DNA of 64,000 bases from positions 1,309,710 to 1,373,709 of the forward strand of contig NZ_HG964497.1 in the NCBI RefSeq assembly GCF_000613125.1. The letters run 5' to 3'. Every line of letters starts with the position of its first letter. The stretch's first letter is position 1. Source of the DNA: Bacillus sp. EB01 (GTDB taxonomy: Bacteria; Bacillota; Bacilli; Bacillales; Cytobacillaceae). A program made the translations under genes and the position numbers. Shown here piece by piece: positions 37,191 through 47,312 of this stretch. The notes beneath the pieces are model-generated. The model did no database searches. It saw nothing but the letters and a program-made list of their open reading frames with translations, and had not been told where the DNA came from.

Positions 37191-38000
37191 ATGCCAACCA
37201 TAACCAAAATTACCACCCAGAAAAGAGATACAGGGCGTTACAATATTTATATGGATTTCGGCAAAGGGGAAGAATATGCCTTTAGTGCGGATGAGTCTGT
37301 CATTGTCAATTTCCGTCTCAAGAAAGGGATGGAACTGGATGAGTTTTTACTGGCTGAAGTCGGTTATCATGACGAAATTCGTAAGGCATATAATAACGCG
37401 ATTAACTATCTGGCGCATAAGATGAGGACAGAAAAGGAAATTTACAGCTACTTGAAGGAAAAAAAGCTTGAAGATGCTGCAATCAGCGAAGTCATAATCA
37501 GGCTTAAGGAACAGGGTTACCTGAATGACGCGGAATATGCGGATGCTTATGTAAGGACCCAAATCAGCACCACCAATAAAGGAACCTATGTTGTAAAAAT
37601 GGAACTAAAAGAGCGCGGGGTAGATGAGGCTTTAATTGCCGATGCAATGGAGCAATTTACCCAGGAGCAGCAATTTGAAAAAGCAAAACTACTTGCTGAA
37701 AAGTATGCGAGGAAATATTCTTCTGAATCCGAAAGAGTCTTGAAGCAAAAGCTTGATGCCATGCTCAGAAGAAAGGGATATCAAACCGATGCCATCCAAT
37801 TTGCTTTGAGTGAAGCTGATTTTGGCAGGGAAGAAGATGATGAGCTTGAGGCAATCAGAGTCCAGGGGGAAAAAGCGCACCGAAAATACGGGAAGTTGAC
37901 AGGGTACGCATATCAGCAAAAAATGAAAGAAACTCTTTTTCGAAAAGGTTTCCCAATAGACTTAATCGAACGTTACCTTGAATCAAGGCAAGAAGAATGA
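37191..38000 (+). CDS. recX: Regulatory protein RecX
   Basis: A 269-residue all-helical protein made of repeated three-helix modules; the core LAHKMRTEKEIYSYLKEKKLEDAAISEVIIRLKEQGYLNDAEYADAYVR is diagnostic for RecX. It binds the RecA filament and modulates recombination and SOS. Length is close to B. subtilis RecX (YfhG). It is followed by a strong bidirectional terminator. Confidence 0.94.
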   Translation: MPTITKITTQKRDTGRYNIYMDFGKGEEYAFSADESVIVNFRLKKGMELDEFLLAEVGYHDEIRKAYNNAINYLAHKMRTEKEIYSYLKEKKLEDAAISEVIIRLKEQGYLNDAEYADAYVRTQISTTNKGTYVVKMELKERGVDEALIADAMEQFTQEQQFEKAKLLAEKYARKYSSESERVLKQKLDAMLRRKGYQTDAIQFALSEADFGREEDDELEAIRVQGEKAHRKYGKLTGYAYQQKMKETLFRKGFPIDLIERYLESRQEE

Positions 38001-38030
38001 AAAATCATGACACGTTTGTCATGATTTTTT
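38001..38030. terminator. Bidirectional terminator between recX and the SDR gene
   Basis: AAAAATCATGACA and TGTCATGATTTTTT form a near-perfect 13-bp stem with A/T tails on both sides. It overlaps the last codons and stop of the minus-strand SDR gene. Confidence 0.88.
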
Positions 38031-38696
38031 ACTCTCTAGTATGATTTCGTCGTTTCCAAGATTGGTAACAATATATTCAGCAACCTCGCGAGGCGCCCTG
38101 AATCGTGAAGGATCTGCAACATGTGTACTGTTTGACCAGAACGGAGTATCCATACCACCCATATAAGCTGCGGTAAACCGTATCTTCTGGCCTTCATACT
38201 CCTTTTGCAGGCTCTCGGTAAATCCCCTTACTGCAAACTTGGAGGCAGCGTAAACAGATTCATTCACCTTGCCCCGAAGGCCTGCGGTAGAAATAATATT
38301 GATTATGTGGCCTTCTCCGGCTCTCTCCAGATAGGGCAGTATCGCTTTTGTCATAAATATGGTCCCAGATATATTCGTTTGGAGCATTTCGATAATGTCG
38401 CTATCCTTCATCTGTGTAAATGGCCCGAAATGGCCAATGCCTGCATTGTTAATAAGACCGTAAACTTGCTTATCCTTGAGTATGTTTGCAAGTCTATTTG
38501 GGATTGCGGATGTTTCTTTTACATCGATGGCCAGTGTTTCTGCTGTCCCGCCAAGGGCTTCAATTTCCTTTTTTGCCTCCTGAAGCCGCACATCAGACCT
38601 TCCAGCGAGGATTAACCTAAACCCCTTTTTAGCAAAAAGCAATGCAAGCTCACGTCCAAGCCCGGACCCTGCACCTGTTACAATTAAAGTCTTCAT
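38019..38696 (-). CDS. Short-chain dehydrogenase/reductase
   Basis: A 225-residue classical SDR: cofactor motif TGAGSGLG, INNAG, and active-site YAASK with the preceding IIS serine. It would oxidise or reduce a small alcohol/carbonyl with NAD(P)(H). No pathway partner adjoins it. It lies convergent to recX and divergent from yfhH. Substrate unknown. Confidence 0.88.
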   Translation of the reverse strand: MKTLIVTGAGSGLGRELALLFAKKGFRLILAGRSDVRLQEAKKEIEALGGTAETLAIDVKETSAIPNRLANILKDKQVYGLINNAGIGHFGPFTQMKDSDIIEMLQTNISGTIFMTKAILPYLERAGEGHIINIISTAGLRGKVNESVYAASKFAVRGFTESLQKEYEGQKIRFTAAYMGGMDTPFWSNSTHVADPSRFRAPREVAEYIVTNLGNDEIILESKKS

Positions 38697-38787
38697 AAGA
38701 TACCTCCGTAATAAAGCAGTATTCTTTCTAATCTATCTTAAATTTACTATACTTAAGGTAGGAAAAATAACAAAGGTGGTTGCCCGA

Positions 38788-39108
38788 ATGCAGCAGGAAA
38801 AGCGTTATAGCGAAATGACAGAATACGAATTAAAGCAAGAAATCGCCTTTTTAAAAGAAAAAGCAAGGAAAGCGGAACAGATGGGCATTGTGAACGAATT
38901 CGCTGTTCTTGAGAGAAAAGCTGTCATGGCAAAAGCTTATTTGCTCGATCCGGCGAACTTTGCGCCGGGTGAAATTTATGCAATTGAAGGCGACCCGGGT
39001 TCATATTTTAAAATTGATTATCTAAATGGTGTATTTGCCTGGGGATACCGTCTTAATGGCGATGGAAAAGAAGAAGCCCTGCCGATTTCAATGCTTATGA
39101 ATAGATAA
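38788..39108 (+). CDS. yfhH: YfhH family protein (DUF1811)
   Basis: A 106-residue protein, close to B. subtilis YfhH in length. Helical N-terminal half (KRYSEMTEYELKQEIAFLKEKARKAEQMG) is followed by a small beta part (GEIYAIEGDPGSYFKIDYLNGVFAWGYR). Function unknown. The ATG at 38788 follows AAAGGTGG; an in-frame start at 38776 overlaps the site. Confidence 0.87.
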   Translation: MQQEKRYSEMTEYELKQEIAFLKEKARKAEQMGIVNEFAVLERKAVMAKAYLLDPANFAPGEIYAIEGDPGSYFKIDYLNGVFAWGYRLNGDGKEEALPISMLMNR

Positions 39109-39115
39109 AATAGAA

Positions 39116-39143
39116 TGCCTGGCATCCATTACAATACCAGGCA
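39116..39143 (-). terminator. Hairpin between yfhH and sspK
   Basis: TGCCTGG and CCAGGCA arms around a 14-base loop; U-rich sequence follows only on the minus strand, so it probably ends sspK. Confidence 0.6.
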
Positions 39144-39159
39144 GACAGTGAAAAATGTG

Positions 39160-39333
39160 TTAAAAAGACTTAATCTCGTCTGGGTTCCTTTGAGAAGAAG
39201 CTTTCATTCGTTCCTGCGGATGAGTATTGATTGAACCATCTGCCCGCTTTGAGGCATACTCAGCTTTCGCACGAGGTTCCCCTTCGAGTTTGTCATCATT
39301 GTTGTATGGGAAGCCCTTTGCTTTGTTTCTCAT
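39160..39333 (-). CDS. sspK: Small acid-soluble spore protein K
   Basis: A 57-residue protein. [20 protein letters not shown] and the following [14 protein letters not shown], then [11 protein letters not shown], match the SspK family almost throughout; the C-terminus is about seven residues longer than in B. subtilis. Minor spore protein made in the forespore (family knowledge). GGAGG lies 8 bases before the ATG. It is located between yfhH and yfhJ, as in B. subtilis. Confidence 0.93.
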   Translation of the reverse strand: MRNKAKGFPYNNDDKLEGEPRAKAEYASKRADGSINTHPQERMKASSQRNPDEIKSF

Positions 39334-39444
39334 TGTCCAGCCTCCATCCTTAATTAGTAATGCAGAACAAGTCTGCGTATCGTTAGTATTTACACATTAG
39401 TTGGCGATATGTTTTCACAATTCTCCCAAGAGAGGTGATTGTAT

Positions 39445-39714
39445 ATGAATGATTATCATGAAAGGCTGACCAATCTGCTCCTCGATAAAAATGATTTGCT
39501 TTCCTACGGCCAAGCCAGGACATGGGTAGAATTGCTATGGGATGATTTTGAGACTACCTATGCCAAAGCTGGCAGAGAATATCTGGGAAGCGAGATGACT
39601 GAAAAGGTTGTACGCCAATGGATTGAACATTACGGTGAAAACCTTCATGAGTTCGCAGCAAGAAACCCGAAATACAGCCAGTATCTAAATGAGGATAAAA
39701 ATAGACTGCACTAA
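39445..39714 (+). CDS. yfhJ: YfhJ family protein (WVELL)
   Basis: An 89-residue protein that carries the family name-giving motif WVELLWDDFE, followed by ETTYAKAGREYLGSEMTEKVVRQWIEHYG. Function unknown; the family is limited to bacilli. The ATG at 39445 is 7 bases after AGAGGTG; an upstream TTG (39439) is less likely. Confidence 0.88.
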   Translation: MNDYHERLTNLLLDKNDLLSYGQARTWVELLWDDFETTYAKAGREYLGSEMTEKVVRQWIEHYGENLHEFAARNPKYSQYLNEDKNRLH

Positions 39715-39721
39715 CAAATTA

Positions 39722-39764
39722 AAAACGGCATCCAATTAAAAAAATTGGACTGCCGTTTCTTTTG
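39722..39764 (+). terminator. Terminator of yfhJ
   Basis: AAACGGCA-CCAATT and AATTGG-TGCCGTTT arms run into TCTTTTGTTT. Confidence 0.8.
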
Positions 39765-39769
39765 TTTAA

Positions 39770-40032
39770 TCTAGCTCCATAAGGAAAGCTTCCACGAAAG
39801 TGCATCGCACGAATTACGCGGTACCGTAATGAGGAGCGCCTACGCGTGCGAAAATTTCAGGCCTCCTCCCTACGATAAGCCACGCACAAATGCGCTATCG
39901 CTCTTCGTGATTCCTTTATCTCAGACGAAGTCCCTCCAGTTTGTAGAGCGATGACCACTAAGGAAAGCTCCCTTGAATAATCATCGCAGGGACAAGCGTT
40001 CTTTGCTTGTCACGAAGGCGCTTACGCTTTTT
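39770..40032. repeat. Dispersed foldback repeat, copy B
   Basis: Begins CTAGCTCC and ends GGCGCTTACGCTTTTT, 3 bases from the yfhP stop codon. It carries an additional inner segment (about 39955-40010, TCATCGCAGGGACAAGCG) also found in copy C. The local hairpin is TTACG-CGGTAC-CGTAA here instead of TTACGC-GATA-GCGTAA. Confidence 0.88.
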
Positions 40033-40035
40033 GTG

Positions 40036-41016
40036 TTAACCTGGAAGAATTTCGAGTTTCTTCCGAAGTTTTTCCTCGCTATAAATCCAGCCAGTGTATG
40101 AATTCTTAATGTTTAAATCTGGATCCAAGTGGACGACAGCTACAAATGGATAGTGCCCATTGCTGCGGTATCGCAAATCAATAAAGCGAACCTCATGGTA
40201 TTCATCGAATTCCTTTACTTCCCATCGATAAACAGGGGAGAAGGATAAAAAGGCAGAGATATTGGAATCCTTTTTCGCCGCATGAATGATTGGTGTATCC
40301 GGAACCGGCACGCGCTTGAATTTATCAAGAATACGTACGGTTGCACCCTGGGCCCGACCTACAAAAAATTCCTGTTCGGTCATAACGGCAACACGCCAGT
40401 GATTGAATCTCATGGTGGGTGCGACAACAATTTGCGTAGCAGTAGGGAACATGATTCTGACTGCCTGCACAACCTCCCGCTTCGCTGAAAACCGCAGGAA
40501 GTAATAGAAAATCATAATCGCGTACACTACAACAAAGGTATAACCCGGATGTACTCCCATAATCCAGACTGCCAGACCGGCGACATGGATACCGAAGATG
40601 AACGGGTCAAATGTGTTGATAACACCAAGAGCAACCCATTTGGGAGAAAACGGACGAAGTGCCTGGGTGCCGTAAGCATTAAATATATCCACGAACACAT
40701 GCAAGAATACAGCGAGCTGTGTCCATAGCCACAAATGCAGCAGATTGGCGTCAGGATTAAATAAATACACTGCGCCTGTAATAAGGAGTGGCCATAAAAA
40801 GACTGCGGGTACGGAGTGGGTGATACCCCTATGATTGCGTATATAGACTGCGTTATTTCTTAATTTAAGTACTGTATCAATATCGGGAATTTGTGAGCCG
40901 ACAATGGTGCCGACCATAACGCTGGTTGCTGTCGCAGTATGCCCGGCAACAGCTGGATCAAGCGTGGCCAAAGCGCCAAGGCCTAGCCCCATAACAACAT
41001 GTGTACCAGTATCCAA
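40036..41016 (-). CDS. yfhP: Metal-dependent membrane hydrolase, YfhP (LexA-binding/inner membrane-like family)
   Basis: A 326-residue protein of the YdjM/YfhP membrane-bound metal-dependent hydrolase family. MDTGTHVVMGLGLG with the family His, PDIDTVL, HRGITHS and HVFVDIFNAYG give the metal-ligand pattern; several membrane spans lie between residues 25 and 190, and the C-terminal third is soluble. The TTG at 41016 follows AAGGAGGA and gives almost the B. subtilis length; the longer frame to 41073 is unlikely. YfhP of B. subtilis affects yfhQ-yfhP region gene expression; the enzymatic substrate is unknown. Confidence 0.88.
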   Translation of the reverse strand: MDTGTHVVMGLGLGALATLDPAVAGHTATATSVMVGTIVGSQIPDIDTVLKLRNNAVYIRNHRGITHSVPAVFLWPLLITGAVYLFNPDANLLHLWLWTQLAVFLHVFVDIFNAYGTQALRPFSPKWVALGVINTFDPFIFGIHVAGLAVWIMGVHPGYTFVVVYAIMIFYYFLRFSAKREVVQAVRIMFPTATQIVVAPTMRFNHWRVAVMTEQEFFVGRAQGATVRILDKFKRVPVPDTPIIHAAKKDSNISAFLSFSPVYRWEVKEFDEYHEVRFIDLRYRSNGHYPFVAVVHLDPDLNIKNSYTGWIYSEEKLRKKLEILPG

Positions 41017-41311
41017 GGTGCCGGTTCCTCCTTTTAATGAGTTTCCCCGCCGAAATTGCTTGCCAGTTTCCATCGTATGTTTTACCGTAGAAGATGGTGT
41101 TAACGGGTACTCCGTTTTAAATAATTACTTTACCACATTTTTAGAGGGAAGTAATACATCTAAAAATTATAGAATTTACTGTGGGATAAACCGCCCGTAA
41201 GCTCAGAAAAAACTATAGTAATTACCATCAGTGGGGACAACTGATCGTAAGTACATTTATTATATTCCCACTTTCGTTTGTCTTTTAACATCAGGGAGGC
41301 TAAATCTAACA

Positions 41312-42406
41312 ATGAAGGCATTGGAAAATATTGGAACAATTAACATAGAACAGTTTCGCGACGATTTAATTTCCTGGTTCAGGGCCGAACAAAGGAGTCT
41401 GCCATGGCGTCTCAATAAGGATCCATATAAAGTCTGGGTTTCGGAAATTATGCTCCAGCAAACTCGAGTTGATACTGTGATTCCTTATTATCACCGATTT
41501 ATGGAACAGTTTCCAACTATAGATGCACTGGCTAATGCGGATGAGGATAAGGTTCTGAAGGCATGGGAAGGGCTTGGGTACTATTCACGGGCACGAAACT
41601 TACAGGCTGCTGTCAGGGAGGTTAAAGAAAAATACAATGGCATTGTACCCGATACACCTGAAGAAATAGCTACGCTAAAAGGTGTAGGCCCTTATACAGC
41701 GGGTGCGATTTTAAGTATTGCTTATGGAATCCCTGAACCGGCTGTTGATGGCAATGTAATGAGAGTACTATCAAGAATCCTCTTGATTAGAGAAGATATT
41801 GCCAAGCCCTCTTCAAGAAAGATTTTTGAAAAAGCAGTTCGGGTATTAATATCCCCGGATTCACCTTCTGATTTCAATCAGGCGCTAATGGAACTAGGGG
41901 CACTTGTCTGTACGCCGACCTCACCGTCCTGCCTGCTTTGCCCGGTAAGGGAGCATTGTCAGGCCTTTCATGAAGGAGCCCAAAATGAGCTCCCTATCAA
42001 AGCTAAAAAGAAAAAGCCAAGGGAGCTCCGTCTTGCAGCCGCGGTGATTGAAGATGAAGCTGGAAGAATACTCATTCGCAAGCGGCCAAACGAGGGACTG
42101 CTGGCAAATATGTGGGAGCTGCCATCAGTTGAACTGCATCTTCCGTTTGCTGATGACCGTAAAGGGCTGTCAGGTCTGTATAATGAGTTTCTTGATGTGG
42201 ATGTGGAATTCGGTGAAGCGCTTGGCCAGATTCAGCATATTTTCTCCCATCTCATCTGGAATGTTACTGTGTATACCGGGAAATTAAATTCTGAACTTCC
42301 CGAGACCATTGGAGTAAAACTGGTTACGCTGGAGGAGCTATCGGAATTTGCTCTGCCCGTACCTCATCAGAAAATGCTTGCTTTATACCTTAACAGAAAC
42401 CAATAA
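41312..42406 (+). CDS. mutY: Adenine DNA glycosylase, MutY
   Basis: A 364-residue base-excision enzyme that removes A mispaired with 8-oxoG. HhH-GPD domain with catalytic Glu45 (SEIMLQQT), the helix-hairpin-helix LKGVGPYTAGA and catalytic Asp146 (VDGNVMR); [4Fe-4S] ligands Cys200-x6-Cys207-x2-Cys210-x5-Cys216; C-terminal NUDIX-like 8-oxoG recognition domain (about 230-360). The ATG at 41312 is preceded by GGGAGG at a long spacing (12 bases). It diverges from yfhP as in B. subtilis. Confidence 0.94.
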   Translation: MKALENIGTINIEQFRDDLISWFRAEQRSLPWRLNKDPYKVWVSEIMLQQTRVDTVIPYYHRFMEQFPTIDALANADEDKVLKAWEGLGYYSRARNLQAAVREVKEKYNGIVPDTPEEIATLKGVGPYTAGAILSIAYGIPEPAVDGNVMRVLSRILLIREDIAKPSSRKIFEKAVRVLISPDSPSDFNQALMELGALVCTPTSPSCLLCPVREHCQAFHEGAQNELPIKAKKKKPRELRLAAAVIEDEAGRILIRKRPNEGLLANMWELPSVELHLPFADDRKGLSGLYNEFLDVDVEFGEALGQIQHIFSHLIWNVTVYTGKLNSELPETIGVKLVTLEELSEFALPVPHQKMLALYLNRNQ

Positions 42407-42418
42407 TATACAAAAGAA

Positions 42419-42460
42419 GGGCCTGGCTGTTTGAGACATTCGTACAGCCTGGCTCTTTTA
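42419..42460 (+). terminator. Terminator of mutY
   Basis: GGGCCTGGCTGT and ACAGCCTGGCTC arms (one wobble/mismatch) run into TTTT. Confidence 0.8.
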
Positions 42461-42520
42461 AATGTTAAAGATACTTTAGATTTACGACAGTTTATAACTC
42501 TATTTATGAGGCATGGCTAC

Positions 42521-42889
42521 GTCTAGCTCCACAAGGAAGGCTTCCCCGAAATTGCATCGCACAAAATTACGCGATAGCGTAATGAGGAGCGCCTATCGCC
42601 TAGTAAACTTTAGGCCTACTCCCTACGATAAGTCATCATCGAATCTCTTACGCTCTTCGTGATTCCTTTACCCCCACCTTAAAGGACAGTAGGCCTCCTA
42701 CGTCGGCAACTGTCCCTAAAGGTCCGATTCATTCACCTAACCATCAGCAAAAAGCGCTGATGGAAGGTTCATTTTATCTCAGTCAAAGCCCCTCCAGTTT
42801 ATACGGCGATGACCACAAAGGAAAGCTCCTGAGAATAGTCATCGCAGGGACAGACGCCTTTTGTCTGTCACGAAGGCGCTTGCGCTTTT
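42521..42889. repeat. Dispersed foldback repeat, copy C (longest)
   Basis: Runs from GTCTAGCTCC to GGCGCTTGCGCTTTT and ends 4 bases from the yfhS stop codon. Compared with copies A and B it has an insertion of about 100 bases (about 42670-42775) containing an inverted GGACAGT/ACTGTCC pair and CATCAGC/GCTGATG pair. Confidence 0.87.
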
Positions 42890-42893
42890 GTTC

Positions 42894-43118
42894 TTAATCG
42901 TAACTTACCTTAGTCCCGTGTGTATAATCAGCTTCATTCCGGTTGAGGCCGCCGCGCTTTTCAATTTCCTCAACGATTTCGCGGTGAATCGTCTGGCCCT
43001 CAGCGTTTAGGTATGGTACAACCTGCTGTAATGAATGGTGAAAAAATGCCAGCTCGCTGTCCTCCCAATCGCTTTTTGGCATCATCGTCAATTCCGTCAT
43101 ATCCCGTCCAACATACAT
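42894..43118 (-). CDS. yfhS: YfhS-like small protein
   Basis: A 74-residue acidic protein: MYVGRDMTELTMMPKSDWEDSELAFFHHSLQ, then a helical segment (NAEGQTIHREIVEEIEKRGG) and a polar tail. Its length and position between mutY and fabL match B. subtilis YfhS; function unknown. AAAGGAG lies 7-8 bases before the ATG. The assignment rests largely on synteny. Confidence 0.72.
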   Translation of the reverse strand: MYVGRDMTELTMMPKSDWEDSELAFFHHSLQQVVPYLNAEGQTIHREIVEEIEKRGGLNRNEADYTHGTKVSYD

Positions 43119-43210
43119 GGCAATTCTCCTTTCGTAATGGATTGCTCAGGTTTAGTGTTAGGAATCAATTGTCTTCTATACCCCGAACGGCTAAAATAGA
43201 AACAAAATGA

Positions 43211-43981
<771 letters not shown>

Positions 43982-44057
43982 TGTTTATTTTTTCCAAAAA
44001 AATCCCGGATAGATAATCCCCTTCATGGTTAAATTAACAGTCGTGGAGGTGATTACA

Positions 44058-44267
44058 ATGGCAAACTTCAACAACCAAGGAAGCCAAGCTTCTCAAACAA
44101 ACGCTCAAGAAGTTCGTCGCCAAAATGCTCAATCTGCTCAAGGCGGACAAGGGCAATTCGGTACTGAATTCGCAAGCGAAACTAATGCTCAAGAAGTAAG
44201 ACAACAAAACCAACAAGCTGAAAGCCGTAAGAGCCAAAATTCTGGCCAACAAGGTCAAAATCGTTAA
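44058..44267 (+). CDS. sspE: Gamma-type small acid-soluble spore protein, SspE
   Basis: A 69-residue Gln/Asn-rich protein with two repeats of TNAQEVR-x-QN (about residues 14-23 and 48-57) and one germination-protease site, TEFASE, between them. It is an amino-acid store in the spore core, degraded on germination; unlike alpha/beta SASPs it does not bind DNA. GGAGGTG lies before the ATG at 44058. Forespore expression is family knowledge. Confidence 0.95.
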   Translation: MANFNNQGSQASQTNAQEVRRQNAQSAQGGQGQFGTEFASETNAQEVRQQNQQAESRKSQNSGQQGQNR

Positions 44268-44447
44268 TTTTTATTGCTGAAAGAGGGTGCCCTTTAACGA
44301 AAGGGTGCCCTGCTTTATGTTTAGGGGTTCCACATTTGGATAAAATATCCTTCGACAAAACTTCTTTTAAACCTACAGAAGTAGTCAAAGGAATAAGCGA
44401 GGTTTTCAAGAATACATAGAGGAGCAAAATATGAGGGCGGTGAAAGT

Positions 44448-44711
44448 GTGAAAACCTTCAATTGTTTAATTTCTGAACAAATGAAAACAATGGAAAAACT
44501 GCTTTTTTTACAAGGTGAATTGGAACGTTGCCAGGAAATTGAAGGACAGCTGCAATTACTTCAGCATGAAACAGGCCTCGAGAGCATCCAGCAGGAAATA
44601 GCGGCAATGAAAAGAGAACTTAGGGAAATTCAAGAGGTTTTTGAGCATCAGACAGAAGAAGTGATCCGTTCCTATCAGCCTGGGAAAAGCCTGAATGGTT
44701 CATCCGTATAA
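44448..44711 (+). CDS. ygaB: YgaB family coiled-coil protein
   Basis: An 87-residue, almost wholly helical protein. Heptad-like spacing from residue 8 to 75 (MKTMEKLLFLQGELERCQEIEGQLQLLQHE) predicts a coiled coil. It matches the YgaB family by sequence style, length and position after sspE. Function unknown. Start is GTG, with GGGCGG upstream. Confidence 0.82.
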   Translation: MKTFNCLISEQMKTMEKLLFLQGELERCQEIEGQLQLLQHETGLESIQQEIAAMKRELREIQEVFEHQTEEVIRSYQPGKSLNGSSV

Positions 44712-44754
44712 ATGCTTTAATGATGTGCGGGGAAAATAAATAGAGTTTTGAATG

Positions 44755-44785
44755 GGCCATTTTATCCTAAAAATGGCTCTTTTGT
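44755..44785 (+). terminator. Terminator of ygaB
   Basis: GGGCCATTTT and AAAATGGCTC arms run into TTTTG. Confidence 0.8.
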
Positions 44786-44907
44786 TTTAAAATTGCCCTG
44801 TAACCGTTATAATAGAAGCAAACGGGAATTGTCTTTTGTTGCCTTTTGTCGATTTTTTGATTTAAGATAGGTGCAAAGCGTTCGGGAAATGAAAGTAGGG
44901 GAGATTC

Positions 44908-45438
44908 ATGGGTTTACCCATTGAAGGAGAACCAATGCAAATACACAGCTATAAACATAATGGGCACATCCATCGCATATGGGACGAGACGATCATCCTG
45001 AAAGGTTCCGAAAACCTGGTGATTGGCGGTAATGACCGGACCGTCGTTACAGAGTCCGATGGCCGTACTTGGGTGACCAGGGAACCTGCAATCTGTTACT
45101 TCCATTCGGAGTGCTGGTTTAATGTGATTGGGATGATTCGTGAGGATGGCGTGCACTATTATTGCAATATTAGTTCTCCATTCATTTTTGATGGCGATAC
45201 GTTGAAATATATTGATTATGATCTTGATATTAAAGTGTTTCCAGATATGACTTATAATCTATTGGACGAGGATGAGTATGAACGGCATCGCCGAGAGATG
45301 AACTATCCAGAGGTGATTGACAAGATTCTAAAAAAGAATGTTGAGAAGCTCATCATTTGGATCAACCAGCGAAAGGGACCATTCTCACCAGAATTCATCG
45401 ATACTTGGTATGAACGATACCTGAATTACAGAAAGTAA
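44908..45438 (+). CDS. ygaC: Nucleoside tri-/diphosphate phosphatase, YgaC (DUF402)
   Basis: A 176-residue DUF402-fold protein of exactly the B. subtilis YgaC length. Conserved blocks are [37 protein letters not shown], and the metal-binding [13 protein letters not shown] with a C-terminal LNYRK tail. The S. aureus homologue hydrolyses nucleoside tri- and diphosphates and influences virulence and capsule. Metal-dependent cytoplasmic enzyme. GGGGAGA precedes the ATG. Confidence 0.93.
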   Translation: MGLPIEGEPMQIHSYKHNGHIHRIWDETIILKGSENLVIGGNDRTVVTESDGRTWVTREPAICYFHSECWFNVIGMIREDGVHYYCNISSPFIFDGDTLKYIDYDLDIKVFPDMTYNLLDEDEYERHRREMNYPEVIDKILKKNVEKLIIWINQRKGPFSPEFIDTWYERYLNYRK

Positions 45439-45459
45439 AGCTGGTTTCAAGCAAAGCGC

Positions 45460-45490
45460 CCTGTTGATCACATATCAACAGGTTTTTGTT
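45460..45490 (+). terminator. Terminator of ygaC
   Basis: CCTGTTGAT and ATCAACAGG arms with a 5-base loop followed by TTTTTG. Confidence 0.85.
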
Positions 45491-45557
45491 TGGCTGCTTC
45501 ATTACTGGATAAGTAATACATATGAAATAAATCAGAGAATCCAGGGGAGGAAACAAG

Positions 45558-47309
45558 TTGGAGAGTATCCGAAGGTATCTCCATTTCGTCAAGCCATATA
45601 AGTGGCAAATCATAGGCACAATCATCATTGGAATCATTAAATTTGCAATACCACTGATCATTCCGATACTCATTAAATATGTCATGGATGATATTGTTGG
45701 AAGTGACACGCTGAACAAGGATGAGAAGATTGATAAGCTGTTTTGGATTATGGGTATCATGATTGTCATCTTTGTTGTCCTGAGGCCGCCGGTTGAATAT
45801 TATCGGCAATATTTCGCTCAGTGGACGTCCAGCAAAATCCTCTATGATATTCGCGATAAACTGTATGACCATATGCAGAAGTTAAGCTTTAAGTATTATT
45901 CAAATACGAAGGCAGGCGAGGTCATATCCAGGGTAATAAATGATGTTGAACAGACGAAAACTTTTGTCATCACAGGGTTAATGAATCTGTGGCTCGATGT
46001 CGCAACCATCCTGATAGCGATAGCCGTCATGCTTACGTTGAATGTGAAGCTGACAATTGTCTCGCTTGTGCTTTTCCCTTTATATGCATTTTCCGTTAAG
46101 TATTTTTTCGGAAACCTTAGAAGCCTGACAAGGACGCGCTCTCAGGCGCTAGCCGAGGTGCAAAGCTATTTGCATGAGCGGGTTGCGGGTATGTCTGTTA
46201 TTAAGAGCTTCGCGATTGAGGAATATGAGCAGAACCAATTTGATAAACGGAATAAGAATTTTTTGCAAAAGGCTTTGGACCATACAAGCTGGAATGCAAA
46301 GGCGTTTGCGGTCGTTAATACGATAACGGACATTGCTCCTTTGATTGTCATTGGCTATTCGGGATATTTGGTGATTGAAGGACAGTTGACACTTGGGACA
46401 ATGGTCGCATTCATTGCATATATTGAGCGGCTTTATAATCCGCTGAGAAGGCTGGTTAATTCATCTACCACCTTGACCCAGTCATTTGCTTCGATGGACC
46501 GTGTATTTGAATTTGCTGATGAAAAATACGATATCGTGGATGAGCCGAATGCAATCGAGTGTACCGAGGTAAAAGGCAATATCCGATTTGAGAATGTCAG
46601 CTTCTCATACGACGAAGAAAATGAGTTGGTTTTGAAAAATATCAATTTGGAAGCGAGGAAAGGGGAAACGATTGCTCTCGTTGGCATGAGCGGTGGAGGA
46701 AAGTCCTCGCTTGTGAGCCTAATTCCCCGCTTTTACGATGTAACCGAAGGACAGATTCTCCTCGATGGAGTTGACATACGAAGATTCAATGTCCAATCGT
46801 TGAGAGATAAAATCGGTGTTGTTTTTCAGGATAATATCTTATTCAGTGACTCGGTACGTACGAATATCCTGTTAGGAAAACCCGAGGCAAGTGATGAGGA
46901 GGTGGAGGAAGCGGCAAGGCAGGCGAATGCCCAGGAGTTTATTTTGAACCTCCCGGAAGGCTATGAAACAAAGGTGGGCGAACGAGGAGTCAAACTGTCG
47001 GGCGGGCAAAAACAGAGGGTCGCCATTGCCAGGGTGTTCCTGAAGAACCCGCCAATCCTTATCCTTGACGAGGCAACATCAGCGCTGGATCTGGAAAGCG
47101 AACACCAAATCCAGGAGGCTCTTGAGAAGCTGGCCAAGGACCGGACAACCTTCATTGTTGCCCATCGCTTATCCACAATCACTCATGCCGATAAAATAGT
47201 CCTAATCGAACACGGTGAAATCGTCGAAATAGGCACCCACGAAGAACTCATGGAAAAACAAGGCGGCTACTACAGACTATTCCAAGTCCAGCAGCTCGAA
47301 CATGAGTAA
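45558..47309 (+). CDS. ygaD: ABC transporter, fused permease and ATPase, YgaD
   Basis: A 583-residue half-transporter of the exporter (MsbA/BmrA) type that works as a homodimer. Six membrane helices in residues 1-310, then a nucleotide-binding domain with Walker [10 protein letters not shown] (about 378), signature LSGGQKQR (about 481), Walker [13 protein letters not shown] and H-loop VAHRLS. It exports an unknown lipid or drug-like substrate. Start is TTG, 7 bases after GGGGAGG. Position after ygaC matches B. subtilis. Confidence 0.93.
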   Translation: MESIRRYLHFVKPYKWQIIGTIIIGIIKFAIPLIIPILIKYVMDDIVGSDTLNKDEKIDKLFWIMGIMIVIFVVLRPPVEYYRQYFAQWTSSKILYDIRDKLYDHMQKLSFKYYSNTKAGEVISRVINDVEQTKTFVITGLMNLWLDVATILIAIAVMLTLNVKLTIVSLVLFPLYAFSVKYFFGNLRSLTRTRSQALAEVQSYLHERVAGMSVIKSFAIEEYEQNQFDKRNKNFLQKALDHTSWNAKAFAVVNTITDIAPLIVIGYSGYLVIEGQLTLGTMVAFIAYIERLYNPLRRLVNSSTTLTQSFASMDRVFEFADEKYDIVDEPNAIECTEVKGNIRFENVSFSYDEENELVLKNINLEARKGETIALVGMSGGGKSSLVSLIPRFYDVTEGQILLDGVDIRRFNVQSLRDKIGVVFQDNILFSDSVRTNILLGKPEASDEEVEEAARQANAQEFILNLPEGYETKVGERGVKLSGGQKQRVAIARVFLKNPPILILDEATSALDLESEHQIQEALEKLAKDRTTFIVAHRLSTITHADKIVLIEHGEIVEIGTHEELMEKQGGYYRLFQVQQLEHE

Positions 47310-47312
47310 AAG

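Noticed and set aside
44278..44315. Terminator after sspE
   Set aside because: AGGGTGCCCT occurs as a direct repeat with CCCTTT/AAAGGG between, but the stem is short and the following T tract is weak.
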